Assembly (NCBI RefSeq): GCF_964355755.1
Contig: NC_092670.1
Coordinates: 4,799,001 to 4,863,000, forward strand
Reading direction: 5' to 3'
From: Antedon mediterranea
Lineage: Eukaryota > Echinodermata > Crinoidea > Comatulida > Antedonidae
DNA length: 64,000 nt
The position numbers and the translations under genes were made by a program. Positions within the stretch are counted from its first letter, which is position 1. Every line of letters begins with the position of its first letter. Shown here piece by piece: positions 22,313-33,830 of the stretch. The notes below the pieces were generated by a model, which was not told the origin of the DNA, ran no database searches, and saw nothing but the letters and a program-made list of their open reading frames with translations.

Positions 22313-25300
22313 TTCTCATAGATTTCCTCATCTTTATCGTTTCAAATTATTTATTTATTTATTTATTTTTTCCAATTTTTAATTGTTACATAGGACATCA
22401 CATTTTAAAGCTTTGTTTATAGTGATGCCCGATTCAATCAATCAATCAATATATAACTTTTGCTTAAAACCATGTTCAACTGTAGGCCGTTGCCAATATA
22501 CAGTAATCTCCCTAAACAATGCTACTTTTAATACTTACGATATTATATGTTTTCATCTTTTCCATTGATTGTAAACCTCTAACTAAACTTTCCAGTATTT
22601 TATTATTCAACTTCTGTTTCCAATAATAGTCAATATAAACAATTAATTTTTATTTTTATCATTACTGTAAATAATCATTGTATATATTTGATAATTTATA
22701 TTTATATTGGTCTTGTTTTTTTTGTTTGTAAAAATCTACTGTAATATTATACCTTATTGTGGTTACCATTATAACAAATGTACGATTGATTGAATAAAGT
22801 TCACATATAGTATTTCAAATTAATTAATTAAATTTTAGTATATCACCGGGCGGTTTAGAATTAATGTTCTTTGCCTAATGTGTTTATATAAATATGTAAT
22901 TTGAATTTGTGTATCCTTTCATTAGTTTTGTTTACAAAATATTTATTTTGATCAAACAATCAACTTATTTTAATGTTTTGATTTATTTTTTCCTATTTGT
23001 CAATTTAAATTTACTTCTTCCAATCATTTTCTCCTCTTACTTCACTTTGTTCCAATCGACATACTTAAAAGACTACCAAGTTTTACATTTTAATTATTAT
23101 TCTTATGTTATTGTTACAAATGTACACCCATTACCCATTACATTTATCTTAGTATTGGAGGAATTTTCATTTGGTGGGTTTGAAAGTAGGGAACAAGGCA
23201 CCAAATGTCATTACAACATTTTGCAATTGTAATGAAAATAATAAATATATATTTGAGTTGACAGTTTAATATTTGGTTTAGTTTGATACTGTTTTTATGT
23301 GGATATCTACTTATTTAAACATTACGATACAAAGTGATACATATTATTTAGTGTAGGTCTACATAAACAATGTCAGTACACCATGGAAGCCTTTAATATA
23401 CTGATGTTAGGCCTAACTACGAAGAAATTAATATTGAGATTCTATTTAATTATTAATCATTATTATAATATTTAACGATTATAAAGAAGGTCCTATCGCA
23501 CGAACACGTAAATTAATAATTCTCTATATAATTTGACAAATCATGTTACAAAAACAAGAACAGAACGCGTACCATTATTATACTTGTGTTATGTTTGCAT
23601 ATATCGTAATCCGTTTTTACCACAACCAAAGCCATGTATAATTTGTAATTGTGTGAACGCATGTTAAACGTTATATAAGTAGGTGATAATGTTCTCTCTC
23701 AGGTAACACGTAAATCAATACAAATTAACTATAAGAATACTCTGTAAATGACAATAACCCAAATCTGGTAATACGTAAACACTCTAGATTCTAGAAGATA
23801 TAAACTATAATTCGTTAAAATTAGAAAATCGGAAATTCCAATGGGAATAAGTACTAGTCTATACATAGATAATCTTATTTATTTATTGGGGGAATGGATT
23901 TTCCACAATATTGTTCCTGTTACTAGTAGGCCTAGTACTTATTTTTGTCCAGATTGTCACGAACTAACCATTATTTGCTTTTTTCTGACCAATGTAAGTA
24001 CAATCTATTTATAAACATTGACAATATATAGGCCTACAAATGCCAGTCTTCGAGTACGTGATTCGATTATGTAGGCAATGTAGAGATAGGGGAAAGCAAA
24101 TGTTAGGCAATGGCAAAATAACTGGGCCGAATAAGTTCGTTTCCTGCTTCACCTTAAGGGGCCTAATTCCGTCGTGTCAGAGCTCAGCCACCAAACGGCG
24201 TTCATGATTTCTTTTCAATACATTCATTGTTTGCATTGTTTCTTTTATAATACTTAGCTTTGGTATGTTTATCTTATGTTAAATACGTATCGAAGTACTG
24301 CCAAAACGACAGCTTACTATTATATTTATTTATCTATTTTCAAGATGCGATCCCTCACTCTTCATTTCCCGACTAATTTGACAGCTCCACTTCACATATT
24401 ATGAATATGAATAGGCCTAAACCATTTATCCATTATAACGATTTGAACTTACACCTTTTTATCGGCGGTACTCAATGACAATTGGTTCGTGTAAACAAAA
24501 CAAAATACACACACACAATACACCTTGAAATAAATGTATACAAATATACTATATTTGGATAATTTAATTTTTAACGCATTTTCGGCCGCGTATATTGAGT
24601 GTTGTGTGTCATATTTATAGTCACAGTAGTCAAATTACCTTCCCTGATAAAAAAATTATGATTGTAAAACCTGTATGGGACGGATGTGTCTGGTCTCTTC
24701 ATGTGGAAATGGAGAAATTGAAGATACTAAAGATTTTTTTTATATTAAAATTGTAACACTAAATGAAAGAATTACTGTAACCATCTTGCAAAATGATCTT
24801 ACACCCTGCAAAAATGATATATTTATGGATTCCCCATATTAGCAAAATGCTGAGTGATAATAGATAAATGGATATTCTGTTGCAATGAGGAATATCTCAT
24901 CATTTGTGTAAACGTTGCTTGGGAGAAAAACGATCAGAGCTAAAAATCAATTTTTATTGTCTTTCTATTGCCAGTTATTTATATTTTCATTCATTTTATC
25001 TTAACAATTTTAAATGAGCGGCAAACGTTGTTTTGATATCGAAACCAATCATCTTATGTAAGCATAATGATTGTAACTACCGTACTTTACACTGAATGGC
25101 GAACTCTATATTCAACTAATGCAAAACATTTAACATATTTATACAGGATTATACACAATCAAGTAGAAATATACCTGTTTTGCATTGTGGTCCTGTCGAC
25201 AAAAACGGATACAAATTTAAATACAATACAAATACAGTTAATAAAAATAGCAATAAAAAAAAAACAAACAAAAAAACATTATTTGCTTTATAACATGTAG

Positions 25301-25488
25301 GCCTATGTCAAAAGCGGAATAACTCTCTTCAGCCTAGTCTATACTAAACAGAGGATAGTGATACGAAAAAGTCGCTGTTTTGCCAATAATTTTACTTCTT
25401 GTATCCGAAAATGTGGAAAGGAAAGTTACTGTAGATTTACCAATTTTCTAAGCCTTTTGTAGATTAGCGCAATCATCGTATTGGGATT
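22313..25488. other. Intergenic or intronic DNA before Ig-like copy 3
   Basis: No supported gene. Contains (ATTT)n, (AATC)n near 22436-22450, TGATTGATTGAATAAAGTTC near 22783 that resembles a LINE 3' end, and (CA)n near 24510. Some of the right part is probably intron, given the acceptor at about 25548. Confidence 0.5.
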
Positions 25489-25554
25489 TTGCAAAATCCA
25501 TATCGAAATACTGAATATAATATTTATAAATTACTAATTTTTTTTAGTAGCGAG

Positions 25555-26115
25555 ATGTTGTCAGTAGGCTTATTTAAGAAGATATGCCAACAGGTACCAG
25601 TTATAGTGTGCCGAACTATTTTGCTATTCACATTCACAGACACTAAGCATATTGAAGATGTCACTGCACAAGCTCAATATCACGCTACAATTGGATGTGG
25701 ATTAACAATTGATCCGTTTCCCTGTACTGGAACATCTGGGGATGCATTTCTGGTTCGGGATGGAACAAAAATAGATTGTTCATTAACAAAAAACAAGTGT
25801 GCACTGACTAATCATGAAGGGAAAACGATGCTAACGTTTCTTACTTTGACACGCGAAAACGAAGGGAATTATACGTTTCGATGCAGTACGGATGACGCTA
25901 TTTACCCTTTTAAATTTGAGATATTTGTCGATAATGGACAGTGTATTGAGCATGCGACAACACGTACATGGCCGGTATTTGGTACAAAAAAGCAAGACAA
26001 CAAAGTGGTACAACACAAAGACAACACTACAGTCAAAACAAGCATTATTATTATTCATTCACTCATTCATTCATTCAATCTTTTATTTCTTCTGTTATAT
26101 GTCTTATTGTACTAA
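25555..26115 (+). CDS. Ig-like domain protein, copy 3 (frameshifted before the membrane segment)
   Basis: Starts at the ATG shortly after a TTTTTTTTAG acceptor, in the same local context (TAGCGAG-ATG) as copy 1. Residues about 1-28 form a signal-like segment. One Ig-like domain follows with C-x8-C-x17-C-x6-C-x27-C, the motif AFLVR, and NYTFRC as strand F. After the stalk, the frame meets an (ATTC)n run at about 26053-26077, then reads a short hydrophobic tail and stops at 26113-26115. A better membrane segment with a basic stop-transfer sequence lies in another frame (to 26219). A length difference of one tetranucleotide unit would account for the shift. Either a soluble or tail-anchored variant, a polymorphic allele, or a pseudogene. 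Confidence 0.7.
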   Translation: MLSVGLFKKICQQVPVIVCRTILLFTFTDTKHIEDVTAQAQYHATIGCGLTIDPFPCTGTSGDAFLVRDGTKIDCSLTKNKCALTNHEGKTMLTFLTLTRENEGNYTFRCSTDDAIYPFKFEIFVDNGQCIEHATTRTWPVFGTKKQDNKVVQHKDNTTVKTSIIIIHSLIHSFNLLFLLLYVLLY

Positions 26116-26219
26116 CAGTGGGATATTATATCTATAAAAAAAGGACAGAAAGGCAAAGACAGAATACATCTCCTTCAATCGACACGGTAACATCAACACC
26201 GTTAACGGTATCCCAATAA
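26078..26219 (+). pseudogene. Out-of-frame membrane segment and tail of Ig-like copy 3
   Basis: In frame 3 this reads SSVICLIVLTVGYYIYKKRT, a good membrane helix with a basic stop-transfer end, followed by a Ser/Thr-rich tail to TAA 26217-26219. From about 26150 on, the same bases read in frame 2 as LINE protein (KTEYISFN...VNGIPIKE), so the last 20 or so tail residues appear to be transposon DNA read in the wrong frame. AATAAA overlaps the stop (26215-26220). Confidence 0.55.
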
Positions 26220-26800
26220 AAGAAATGAATACATTTAAATATCTAGGAAGTCACATCGAATCGTCATCAAAAGATGTTGAAATAAGAATAGCTAAAGCCT
26301 GGACTGCCCTCAACTCACTGATGGTTATTTGGAAATCTTCTCTAACACAGGATATCAAAAGAAAATTCTTTCAAGCCACAGTTGAATCGGTGCTGCTATA
26401 TGGATCCTCTACCTGGACACTAACGAAAGCTTTAGAAGCGAAACTTGATGGTACATACACTCGTATGCTAAAAGCAGTTTTGGACATATCTTGGAGAGAT
26501 CATCCAACCAAACCACAGTTATATGGAAATATGCCTCCAATCTCCTCCACAATCAGACAACGGCGTCTTCGCTTTGCTGGACATTGTTGGAGATCGAAAA
26601 GAGAACTTGTTAGCTATACACTTCTATGGAATCCAAGACATGGTCGTCAGAAGGTTGGACGTCCCCACAAAACCTACATAGATCAACTATGCGAGGACAC
26701 AGAGTGCAATCCGGATGAACTGTCTGCTGCCATGGAAGACCAGAAAGGGTGGCGTATCCGAGTCAAAGAAGCCCGAGAAAGCTCGACATGATGATGAGAA
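26150..26800 (+). mobile_element. RTE-type LINE 3' fragment
   Basis: An open frame to the stop at 26789-26791 encodes the C-terminal part of an RTE-like protein. It begins around KTEYISFN and FKYLGSHI, runs through the palm/thumb-side blocks SVLLYGSSTWTLTK and LDGTYTRMLKAVLDISW, and continues with RQRRLRFAGHCWR and the GRPHKTYIDQL motif common at the end of these elements. The RT active site itself is missing (5' truncation). It ends in ATGATGATGAG. It abuts, and probably overlaps, the end of Ig-like copy 3. Confidence 0.85.
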
Positions 26801-26980
26801 AAAGTGGTTGTAGAATGAAAGAATTATCTTAACTTAAAAACAACGAGCACAATATCAATGAATCAACGAGGAAGAGAGAATATATAGGCCTACACTGGGT
26901 ATATTCCTCCATGATCGAAAAGCGTCGCATTTACACTTACACTTACACTTACACTTAATGTTTGATGGAAATAGTTTAGG

Positions 26981-29946
26981 CTAGTGCCTATTAGATTCCA
27001 TTTCTAGCCGAAAATAGTTGTCAAGTCTAGACTTAAAGATGTTCACTGAAGAGGCTTGTATTACATATTCAGGCAGAGAATTCCAGTGATGTATGACTCT
27101 GATGGTAAAAAAGTTGGCCCTGCACATAAGATTTCCTCTAAGTTTTGGACGATATAGTTTTAAGCTGTGTCCCCTGGTTCTGATGTTGTGAGACAATTTA
27201 AATAAATCTTTTGGGTCAATATCCTCAAAGCCTTTCAAAATTTTGAAAGCTTCAATCAAATCTCCTCGTAGTCTTCTCGTCTCTAATGGTTGAAGATCAA
27301 GATATTCTAACCTTTTTTCATATGGTAGATCACTTATTGACTTGACCATCTTTGTAGCTCTTCTCTGCACCTTCTCCAAGATTTCTTTGTCTTTGTTATA
27401 GTAAGGAGACCAGGACTGTATACAGTATTCCATATGTGGACGGATGTATGCCTTGTACATGACCTGAAAACTTTCTTTGTCAATATTTTTGAATGTTCTT
27501 TTGACAGTTCTCATACTATTCGTCGCTCTAGCTGCTGCTGCAGCACACTGTCGGCTTGGCTTGCAGTCGCTAGTGAAGATAACACCAAGGTCTTTTTCTT
27601 CGTTTACTGCCAATAACGTTTCTCCATTTAGACAATATTCTGATTTCTCTGTCTTTCTACCAGCATGGAGCACTTCGCATTTCTTGGTATTGAATTTTAG
27701 CAGCCAGTCCTCTGACCATTCCTGAGCCCTATCAAGATCAATTTGAAGTTTTCTTGAAATCCGATTTTTCTTTGATGGTCTTTATAATCTTTGCATCATC
27801 TGCAAACATGTTAAAGTCTGCGCTGATAATTTTATCTGGAAGATCGTTTATGAAGAGGATGAATAGGATTGGGCCAAGGACTGATCCTTGTGGGACTCCA
27901 CTCACTACATCTACCGGCTTGGATGTTGTATTTCTTACAATTACTTTCTGTGTTCTTCCTGCCAGAAACTCAGCTATCCAATTTATAGTCTTACCAGATA
28001 TTCCATAGCCTATCAGCTTGTGAATTAGTCTTCGATGTGGAACACTATCGAACGCCTTCATATAATCAAGGTATACGATATCCACATCTTCACCACTATC
28101 TAGAGCTTCAGTGACTGTTTCGAATGTTTGTAGCAAATTTGTTAGACAAGACCTACCACTTAGGAATCCATGTTGACACCTAGACAGCATTCTACTTCCT
28201 TTAACAAAGCCAAGCACATTGTCTTTGATGATTGATTCAAAAACTTTACATGGTATTGATGTTAGGCTGATGGGCCGATAATTTTCAGCTTTCTTCTTGG
28301 ATCCTTTCTTGAAAATTGGTGTGACATTTGCAGTCTTCCAATCTTTTGGTAATTTACCTGTCTCAAGTGAGAGCTTGAAAATGATAGTAAGTGGATGAGC
28401 TAGAGAACTGGCACATTGGTTCAGAACCATAGGATGGACACCATCTGGACCAGGAGCTTTGTTTGGTTGCTGTTGATTTAATTTTTTTTGAACATCTTCT
28501 ACCGAAAATACAATATTTTCAAGAATGTTGTCGCTGTTCCTGCTATCAAACTGGGGTAGGTCACCATCTGGTTCATGGGTATATACAGATTGAAAAAAAT
28601 TTGCTCAACATTTCAACTGCTTCCTGGTCATTTTCGGTCAAACTTCCATCTTCTTTTACAAGATTAGTTATACCTTCTTTTACTTTTTGTTGTTCCCTAA
28701 TGTACTTGTATACTGGCTTAGGATTTTTCTTAAAGTTCTTCATTAACTTTTGCTCATGTTCTATACGTGCCTTTCTCACGTTTGCACTTGCGACATTCCT
28801 CTGTTTCTTGTACTCAAGGTAGTCCTTGTACTGGTTTGTCTGTCTGTACTTTTTGTATAATTTGTGTTTCTTCTTTATACTCTTCTTTATTCTAGCTTTC
28901 AGCCATACAGGTTTCATGTTCTTTCTCATTGACCTCTTAGGTATATATTTTTCAGTTTCTGCATTGTAGATTTCCATAAATGTTTCCCATGCCTGGTTAC
29001 AACTTTTATCATCAAGCAGAGCATCCCAATTTAATTTCCCAAATGAATCATTTAGTCTCTCATAATCACCTTTTGCGTAATTCTTTTGTTTTTTCTCATC
29101 ACTTCCAATAGGATTTCTTGAACAGGTATACTAAAAAAACAATACATCATGATCACTTTTCCCAAGTGGGCTACAATGTTGTATCTCTTCAACTGCACTT
29201 TCATCATTTGTCAATACCAGGTCAAGCATTGATGGCCTTTGTCCTTCTTTGTGTCTTGTCGTCTCAATTACATGCTGATGTAGAAATAAGTCTTGGCTTG
29301 TTTCGTAGAAACTCTCAGCATCATCTCCCTTTATGCCTTCAGCTTCCACTCTATATTCCTCCCACTTGATCTGAGGATAATTAAAGTCTCCCATTAACAG
29401 TCTATGAGTTACATTCTGCTTCATGGATTCCTCGATTAGTATATTGAGGGCTCTGTTGTTTTGTCTTGAGCTACTGACACAGCTTCGGTAACATACTCCA
29501 ATCAATATTGTTTCATATAATGTTAACTTGATTTTGCACCAAATACTTTCATTGAACTGATTCTCATTTAGCACATAGCATGAAGTGGCCTGCAATGATT
29601 TGTGACAGAGCAACATTACTCCTCCTGCTGAGGTTTCGCCATCATGATCCCTTCGGAAAAGGTCGTAATCAGGAATAGAAAGTATACCGTCTGTTACTGT
29701 TTGTTTGCCCCACGTTTCAGTAATTCCAATAATGTGTGGCTTGTAGAGTTCAATATCCATTTTGAGTTCATCCATCTTTTTTACAATACTTTGTGCATTT
29801 GTGTAATAAACATTTAAAGACTCTCTATTTACAATATTTACATTTTCTATAGCTTCTGCATGTTTTCTAACGTCTCTCATCTGTTCCTTTCGTTCTCCGA
29901 AAGGGCTGATGAGGTTGACGTTCCACATATATCTCATCCTCCTCAC
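26981..29946 (-). pseudogene. LINE ORF2 (endonuclease and reverse transcriptase), frameshifted
   Basis: Four frame segments in order. Segment 1 (29131-29946) is an APE endonuclease with YYTNAQSI, GITETW, GDFNY and the final SDHDVL. Segment 2 (28573 to about 29130) is the linker. Segment 3 (27738 to about 28600) is the RT with APGPDG, NYRPISL, QHGFLSGRSC, LDYMKAFD, GVPQGSVLGP and FADDAK. Segment 4 (26981 to about 27770) is the thumb and C-terminus ending in HHWNSLP. Frame changes fall near 29133-29140, 28596-28602 and 27765-27775, all at A/T runs. Active-site Asp residues are present (FADD), so decay is recent or the indels are sequence errors. Confidence 0.88.
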
Positions 29947-31024
29947 TGTCTTCTGAATCAGTAAATGATTTTCTTCCTACCATTATTTCTTTAGGTACAG
30001 CACCCTTTACAGGAGTTTCTTTCATAATGTTGTTATCCTTCTTGGTTGTGACTAGAACAACTTTGTTTTTCTCTATCTTCCATTTCTGCCCATCTTTTCT
30101 TTTTATTTTTAGCTCTTCTCGTAGCTCCCTGCCTCTTTTCCTTTCCTCATAATTTAGATCAGGCGAAATGTACACATTGGAGAGAACCTCACTGACACTG
30201 CTACGTAAATTCCTTGCTAATTTTAATACCTTTTGTTTATTTTCTGATGACGCCAGCTTAACTTTGATCAACCTTGGTTTTCCCTCGTGGTTTTTTCTTC
30301 CAAGACGAGTTAGATCGAGTATTGGTACATCAGCTACCTTGAGCTCCAAAAGCACTTTCTTGATTTGATTTCCATCATCCTGGTGACCTTGACCCTCATC
30401 ATCATTTTCCGTTTCGGGAACATTGTGGAAAATCAGATTTGATTGTCTATTCTCTTTGTCAGCTTTGCTTTCAAAGAAGCTTTTAACCTTGTTTTCAATT
30501 ATCTTTTCAATATTTGTTTCTTCTTTAACCACTGATTTTTCCATCTTCTGTATGACTTGTGTAAGGGACTCAATCTTCATCGTCAATTCTTCCAGATTGT
30601 TGCTATTTGGAATCGAGTTTGGGAAAAAAACAGACTGCCTATCTTCCAATACTTGGTTACAGTCCAAACAGAACCATCTAATTTGTGTGTATTGTTTACC
30701 TTTCTTGGATAAAACTTTGAAGTCAGATTGGAGTAGCCCAGCACATTCAAGGTGTGCCCATCCACAGCACCTATCACACATAACAGCTTTGCTATCATCA
30801 ATGTTAGTATGACATTCTTCATATATACACTGGAATTCATCATCATTTTGTTTTTCTACTGCTAGGCCTAGGCCCCTTTGCCTTCTATTGTTGTGGTTAT
30901 TCACAGGTCTGCTAGCTGTCATGCCTGGCTGACTCTGGGACTTTGTCTGCTGTGTACTTGGGGCTAGCCTATCAGACTTTTTTGAAACATCTTTCTTACT
31001 TACAGGACTTTTTACAACTACCAT
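29867..31024 (-). CDS. LINE ORF1 protein, PHD finger and RNA-binding region
   Basis: 385 residues from ATG 31022-31024. N-terminal basic Ser/Lys-rich region; a Cys4-His-Cys3 PHD-type finger (about residues 64-118: CIYEECH, CDRCCGWAHLEC, WFCLDC); a coiled-coil-like stretch (SLTQVIQKMEKS onward); then RQSNLIFHNVPE and LDLTRLGRKN, which resemble the RRM-like domain of LINE ORF1 proteins; basic C-terminus. It acts as the RNA-binding partner in retrotransposition. It overlaps the 5' end of ORF2 (29946) in a different frame, as is common in this order. Confidence 0.85.
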   Translation of the reverse strand: MVVVKSPVSKKDVSKKSDRLAPSTQQTKSQSQPGMTASRPVNNHNNRRQRGLGLAVEKQNDDEFQCIYEECHTNIDDSKAVMCDRCCGWAHLECAGLLQSDFKVLSKKGKQYTQIRWFCLDCNQVLEDRQSVFFPNSIPNSNNLEELTMKIESLTQVIQKMEKSVVKEETNIEKIIENKVKSFFESKADKENRQSNLIFHNVPETENDDEGQGHQDDGNQIKKVLLELKVADVPILDLTRLGRKNHEGKPRLIKVKLASSENKQKVLKLARNLRSSVSEVLSNVYISPDLNYEERKRGRELREELKIKRKDGQKWKIEKNKVVLVTTKKDNNIMKETPVKGAVPKEIMVGRKSFTDSEDSEEDEIYVERQPHQPFRRTKGTDERR

Positions 31025-31171
31025 TTTGGCTGATGGAAGCAATCTATAAGGCACTTAAAACCTAGCTAAACCAATCAAACCTGTATCCTCTTCTTGAATC
31101 GCTTTTTTGAAATGTTTTTTTATTTCTGCATTAAACACCCTCCTCAGTCTACTAATATAGGCCTAGTCGAA

Positions 31172-31244
31172 GCAAACTTGCGAACCGTTCGCAAGTTTGC
31201 GTTTGAATCAATGAATTACGAGAACTATTAATTGATTCAAACGC
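31172..31244. repeat. Two adjacent hairpins
   Basis: 31172-31200 is a perfect 13-base-arm hairpin with loop CCG. It overlaps by two bases with 31199-31244, whose 14-base arms (GCGTTTGAATCAAT) are also perfect. Possibly the end of a small foldback element. Confidence 0.88.
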
Positions 31245-31333
31245 ATGAATACATTTATACTAACATTATAGAAATTTGTTGCACATTATTATCTTGTATT
31301 TGTGTATGTTATCAATATGCTGCTCAATTGGGT

Positions 31334-31337
<4 letters not shown>

Positions 31338-31396
<59 letters not shown>
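31338..31396. repeat. (TA)n microsatellite
   Basis: About 29 uninterrupted TA units. Confidence 0.97.
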
Positions 31397-31399
<3 letters not shown>

Positions 31400-31879
31400 C
31401 CAATTAATACACCAAGTTAACATTTAGAGGCTGAAAGACACAATTCTGAGAAAATATTTACTATCTTAATATTGTATGGTACACTTGTTGCGTACCGTAA
31501 CCATGCTTTTAAGTATTGTAGAGTTTATATTTTGTATATATGATAGGCTGTTATAGAACGTTAAGACCTCAAACGATCTCTTTATAATAATATTACTATA
31601 ACTATTATATTATAGCGAGATAACCTGTTAAATCTTAATGTTTTGATAGCACTGTAGTTGTGAAAATATTTGACTTTATTTAATTTAAGTATGAATCAAT
31701 TTTAAAATTAGGTCAAGAACATCGAATATGATGGGATCGTAATTATCAATGTTAAGTATGAATATATATTTTTAATTCAAGATCGTAATGGATAATTAGT
31801 GAGCTGTCAAACAAGCTTACTTACACGACCGTATCAAAATCTTGAATTTCATATCACGTATGCCGGTGAGGAAATTATC
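31397..31879. other. Intergenic, nothing specific seen
   Basis: A+T-rich, no gene or repeat recognised. Confidence 0.5.
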
Positions 31880-32882
31880 ATTTCTTTATTCAAATTCAAA
31901 ACAATATAACATTAAAAAGCTGTACAGGAATGAATTCAGGGCAGCACAAAAAAGTAACCAATGGTCAAACTTATTTCCATTGTGGCCCTTAAGGATGAAA
32001 TAGGGACAGAATATAGTTATATAAAATTAGGCAATTACAATTAATAATACAATTAACATATGTATTAAATAATGTTACAGTACTCAGAAACCATCCAGCA
32101 TAACCTCTCTGATGTGATTCCTGACTTTACTTTTGAATTGATTGATGGTCTCTGAGCATTGTATCCATTTTGGCAGGTGATTCCATGACGTTATTGCCGT
32201 GTTAAGAAAGGTTGTCATGGGAGTGGTTACTGTACCTATATGATCAATAAATTGATTGAGATGCAAATCTAGTATTGTACTGGTGAATTACACTTGTTTA
32301 CGAATACCATCATTCATTTTCCGCAATGTGATCACTTGTTTCAAGACGAAGAATAGCCTATATCTGGCTGTCTAATTTTGTGCAGTTTGCAATTTAACTT
32401 TCAATGATTTCTTTAATCCGAGTATGTACCACACGCTACACTCATAATCATAAAGGCATAACACCAAACTATTTGCTAGCAACTTTAAGAGATCTCTGAA
32501 AGTTAAATACTTTTTATTTCTATATAAAAATGTAACCCTTGAGTTTACTTTCTTTATAACTGATTTACCTATACAATCTCCAGTTAGATTGTTATCAAGT
32601 TCAAGTCCTAGATAACTGACTGTCGGTTCGTTTGTGATAACATAATCATTATATATGACTTTAAGTCTGATTGGTTTCAAGATAAAAGAAACTTTATTTG
32701 TCGTCGTAAAAAACAAGATAAATAATATCGGTACATAAACGAACAAAACAAGAACTTTTTGACTAACATTTTTAATCATTGTTCTTTCTTCAGATATAAT
32801 GATTTATTATTTTTAGTCAGCTCACTGTGTCGGTCAGTTGGTCGGTCGGTAAACACTAACTTGAGCACGCGACTACAGCATG
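31880..32882 (-). mobile_element. LINE fragment with degraded reverse-transcriptase tail
   Basis: The frame at 32372-32779 carries TVSYLGLELDNNLTG and SLVLCLYDYECSVWY, typical of the region after the RT active site. The frame at 32084-32266 carries the last motif (ITSWNHLPKW, FKSKVRNHI). The intervening part is frameshifted. The 3' untranslated part ends in GAATAAAGAAATGATA on the minus strand. A GACC-rich segment at 32818-32882 also occurs at 4005-4070. Confidence 0.8.
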
Positions 32883-33392
32883 TATATGGCCTTGTTTGTT
32901 TAACAATCAGTAGTAAACATTTTGTGTAAATATAGTCTGGCCTACTATACAGAACAAAAATACTGTATAATCATAAACTAAACTACATTATATGTGCATA
33001 TTCCAGGGTAGAAGCATTCTCCCTAAGGACCCGGCCCACAAACTAGTAGAAGTACTACTAGTATATACGCCAGGGGTAACGATGCAATATTAGAAGTTAA
33101 TAGCATGCATTGCCTGTTAATATTTTGTATCAATATTAAAATAAAGAAATAATTATGAAAATCTGACTTGTAGTTTCTTATTGATTATGTCCTCTGGAAT
33201 TTTAGTGGGCTAAAGCCGCGGCGCGAGACAATTGACAAAAAGCGTAAAAGTATAAAAACAGTATAACATGTTTCCGAGCGGTTAAAAAGTAACTGGAGAA
33301 ACTATTGTGAATTTAAGTGCCGTATAATCAGACAATCAACAATTTATTTTCCTTTATTTTCACTTTAATATGTCAACTATACATTTCATTCA
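32883..33392. other. Intergenic with one dispersed-repeat copy (33170-33235)
   Basis: Holds copy d of the GCCGCGGCGCGA-ended repeat: CTTATTGATTATGTCCTCTG, then GGCTAAAGCCGCGGCGCGAG. Otherwise nothing recognised. Confidence 0.6.
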
Positions 33393-33770
33393 TTTATACA
33401 CAACACCATATAAGTACAGTAATACATCGGTTAACATTTATTATATATTTAATACCAGCCACTGCCGTGGTACCTTACTCTCAATAACAAAATACCTTAG
33501 TAATTATTGCTTATTTATGTATTATATATTTATGCTACTACTTCGATCTACACACCTTAAATAATTTAATTCTTAATTGTTATTTGGCTATTTCGGGGGC
33601 TACTCTTGTCATACTAGTTCGCTGTGTTACGGATCTTTTATGAGACCTGAGTAGGACCCAGGTGAATTCCACTGAGTGTCGGTAAATTATTAGTACCGAG
33701 TAGGCCTACGTGGAATATAATATTTTATTGGGGGCGAGATAATTGTCAAGAATTATACCAGCCCAATTGA
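33393..33770 (-). repeat. Split direct repeat A, copy 1
   Basis: 378 bases, no difference found against 34187-34564. Contains GCCACTGCCGTGGTACC and GAGTAGGCCTACGTGGAA. A 60-base non-repeated spacer (33771-33830) separates it from B copy 1. Confidence 0.93.
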
Positions 33771-33830
33771 ACGACTAGCTAAGTAGCACCATAATAGTAA
33801 GATGGGATGATGATGGGGATGGTTGGGTGG

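Larger units (their letters stand above)
26932..31120 (-). mobile_element. Near full-length CR1-like LINE
   Basis: Minus-strand order: 5' leader, ORF1 with a PHD-type zinc finger, ORF2 with APE endonuclease and reverse transcriptase, short 3' part and a hexamer tail (AAGTGT)n at 26932-26957 on the plus strand read as ACTTAC units. ORF1 is intact; ORF2 is interrupted by about three frameshifts, each beside an A/T homopolymer. The 5' boundary is approximate. Target-site duplications were not identified. Confidence 0.9.
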
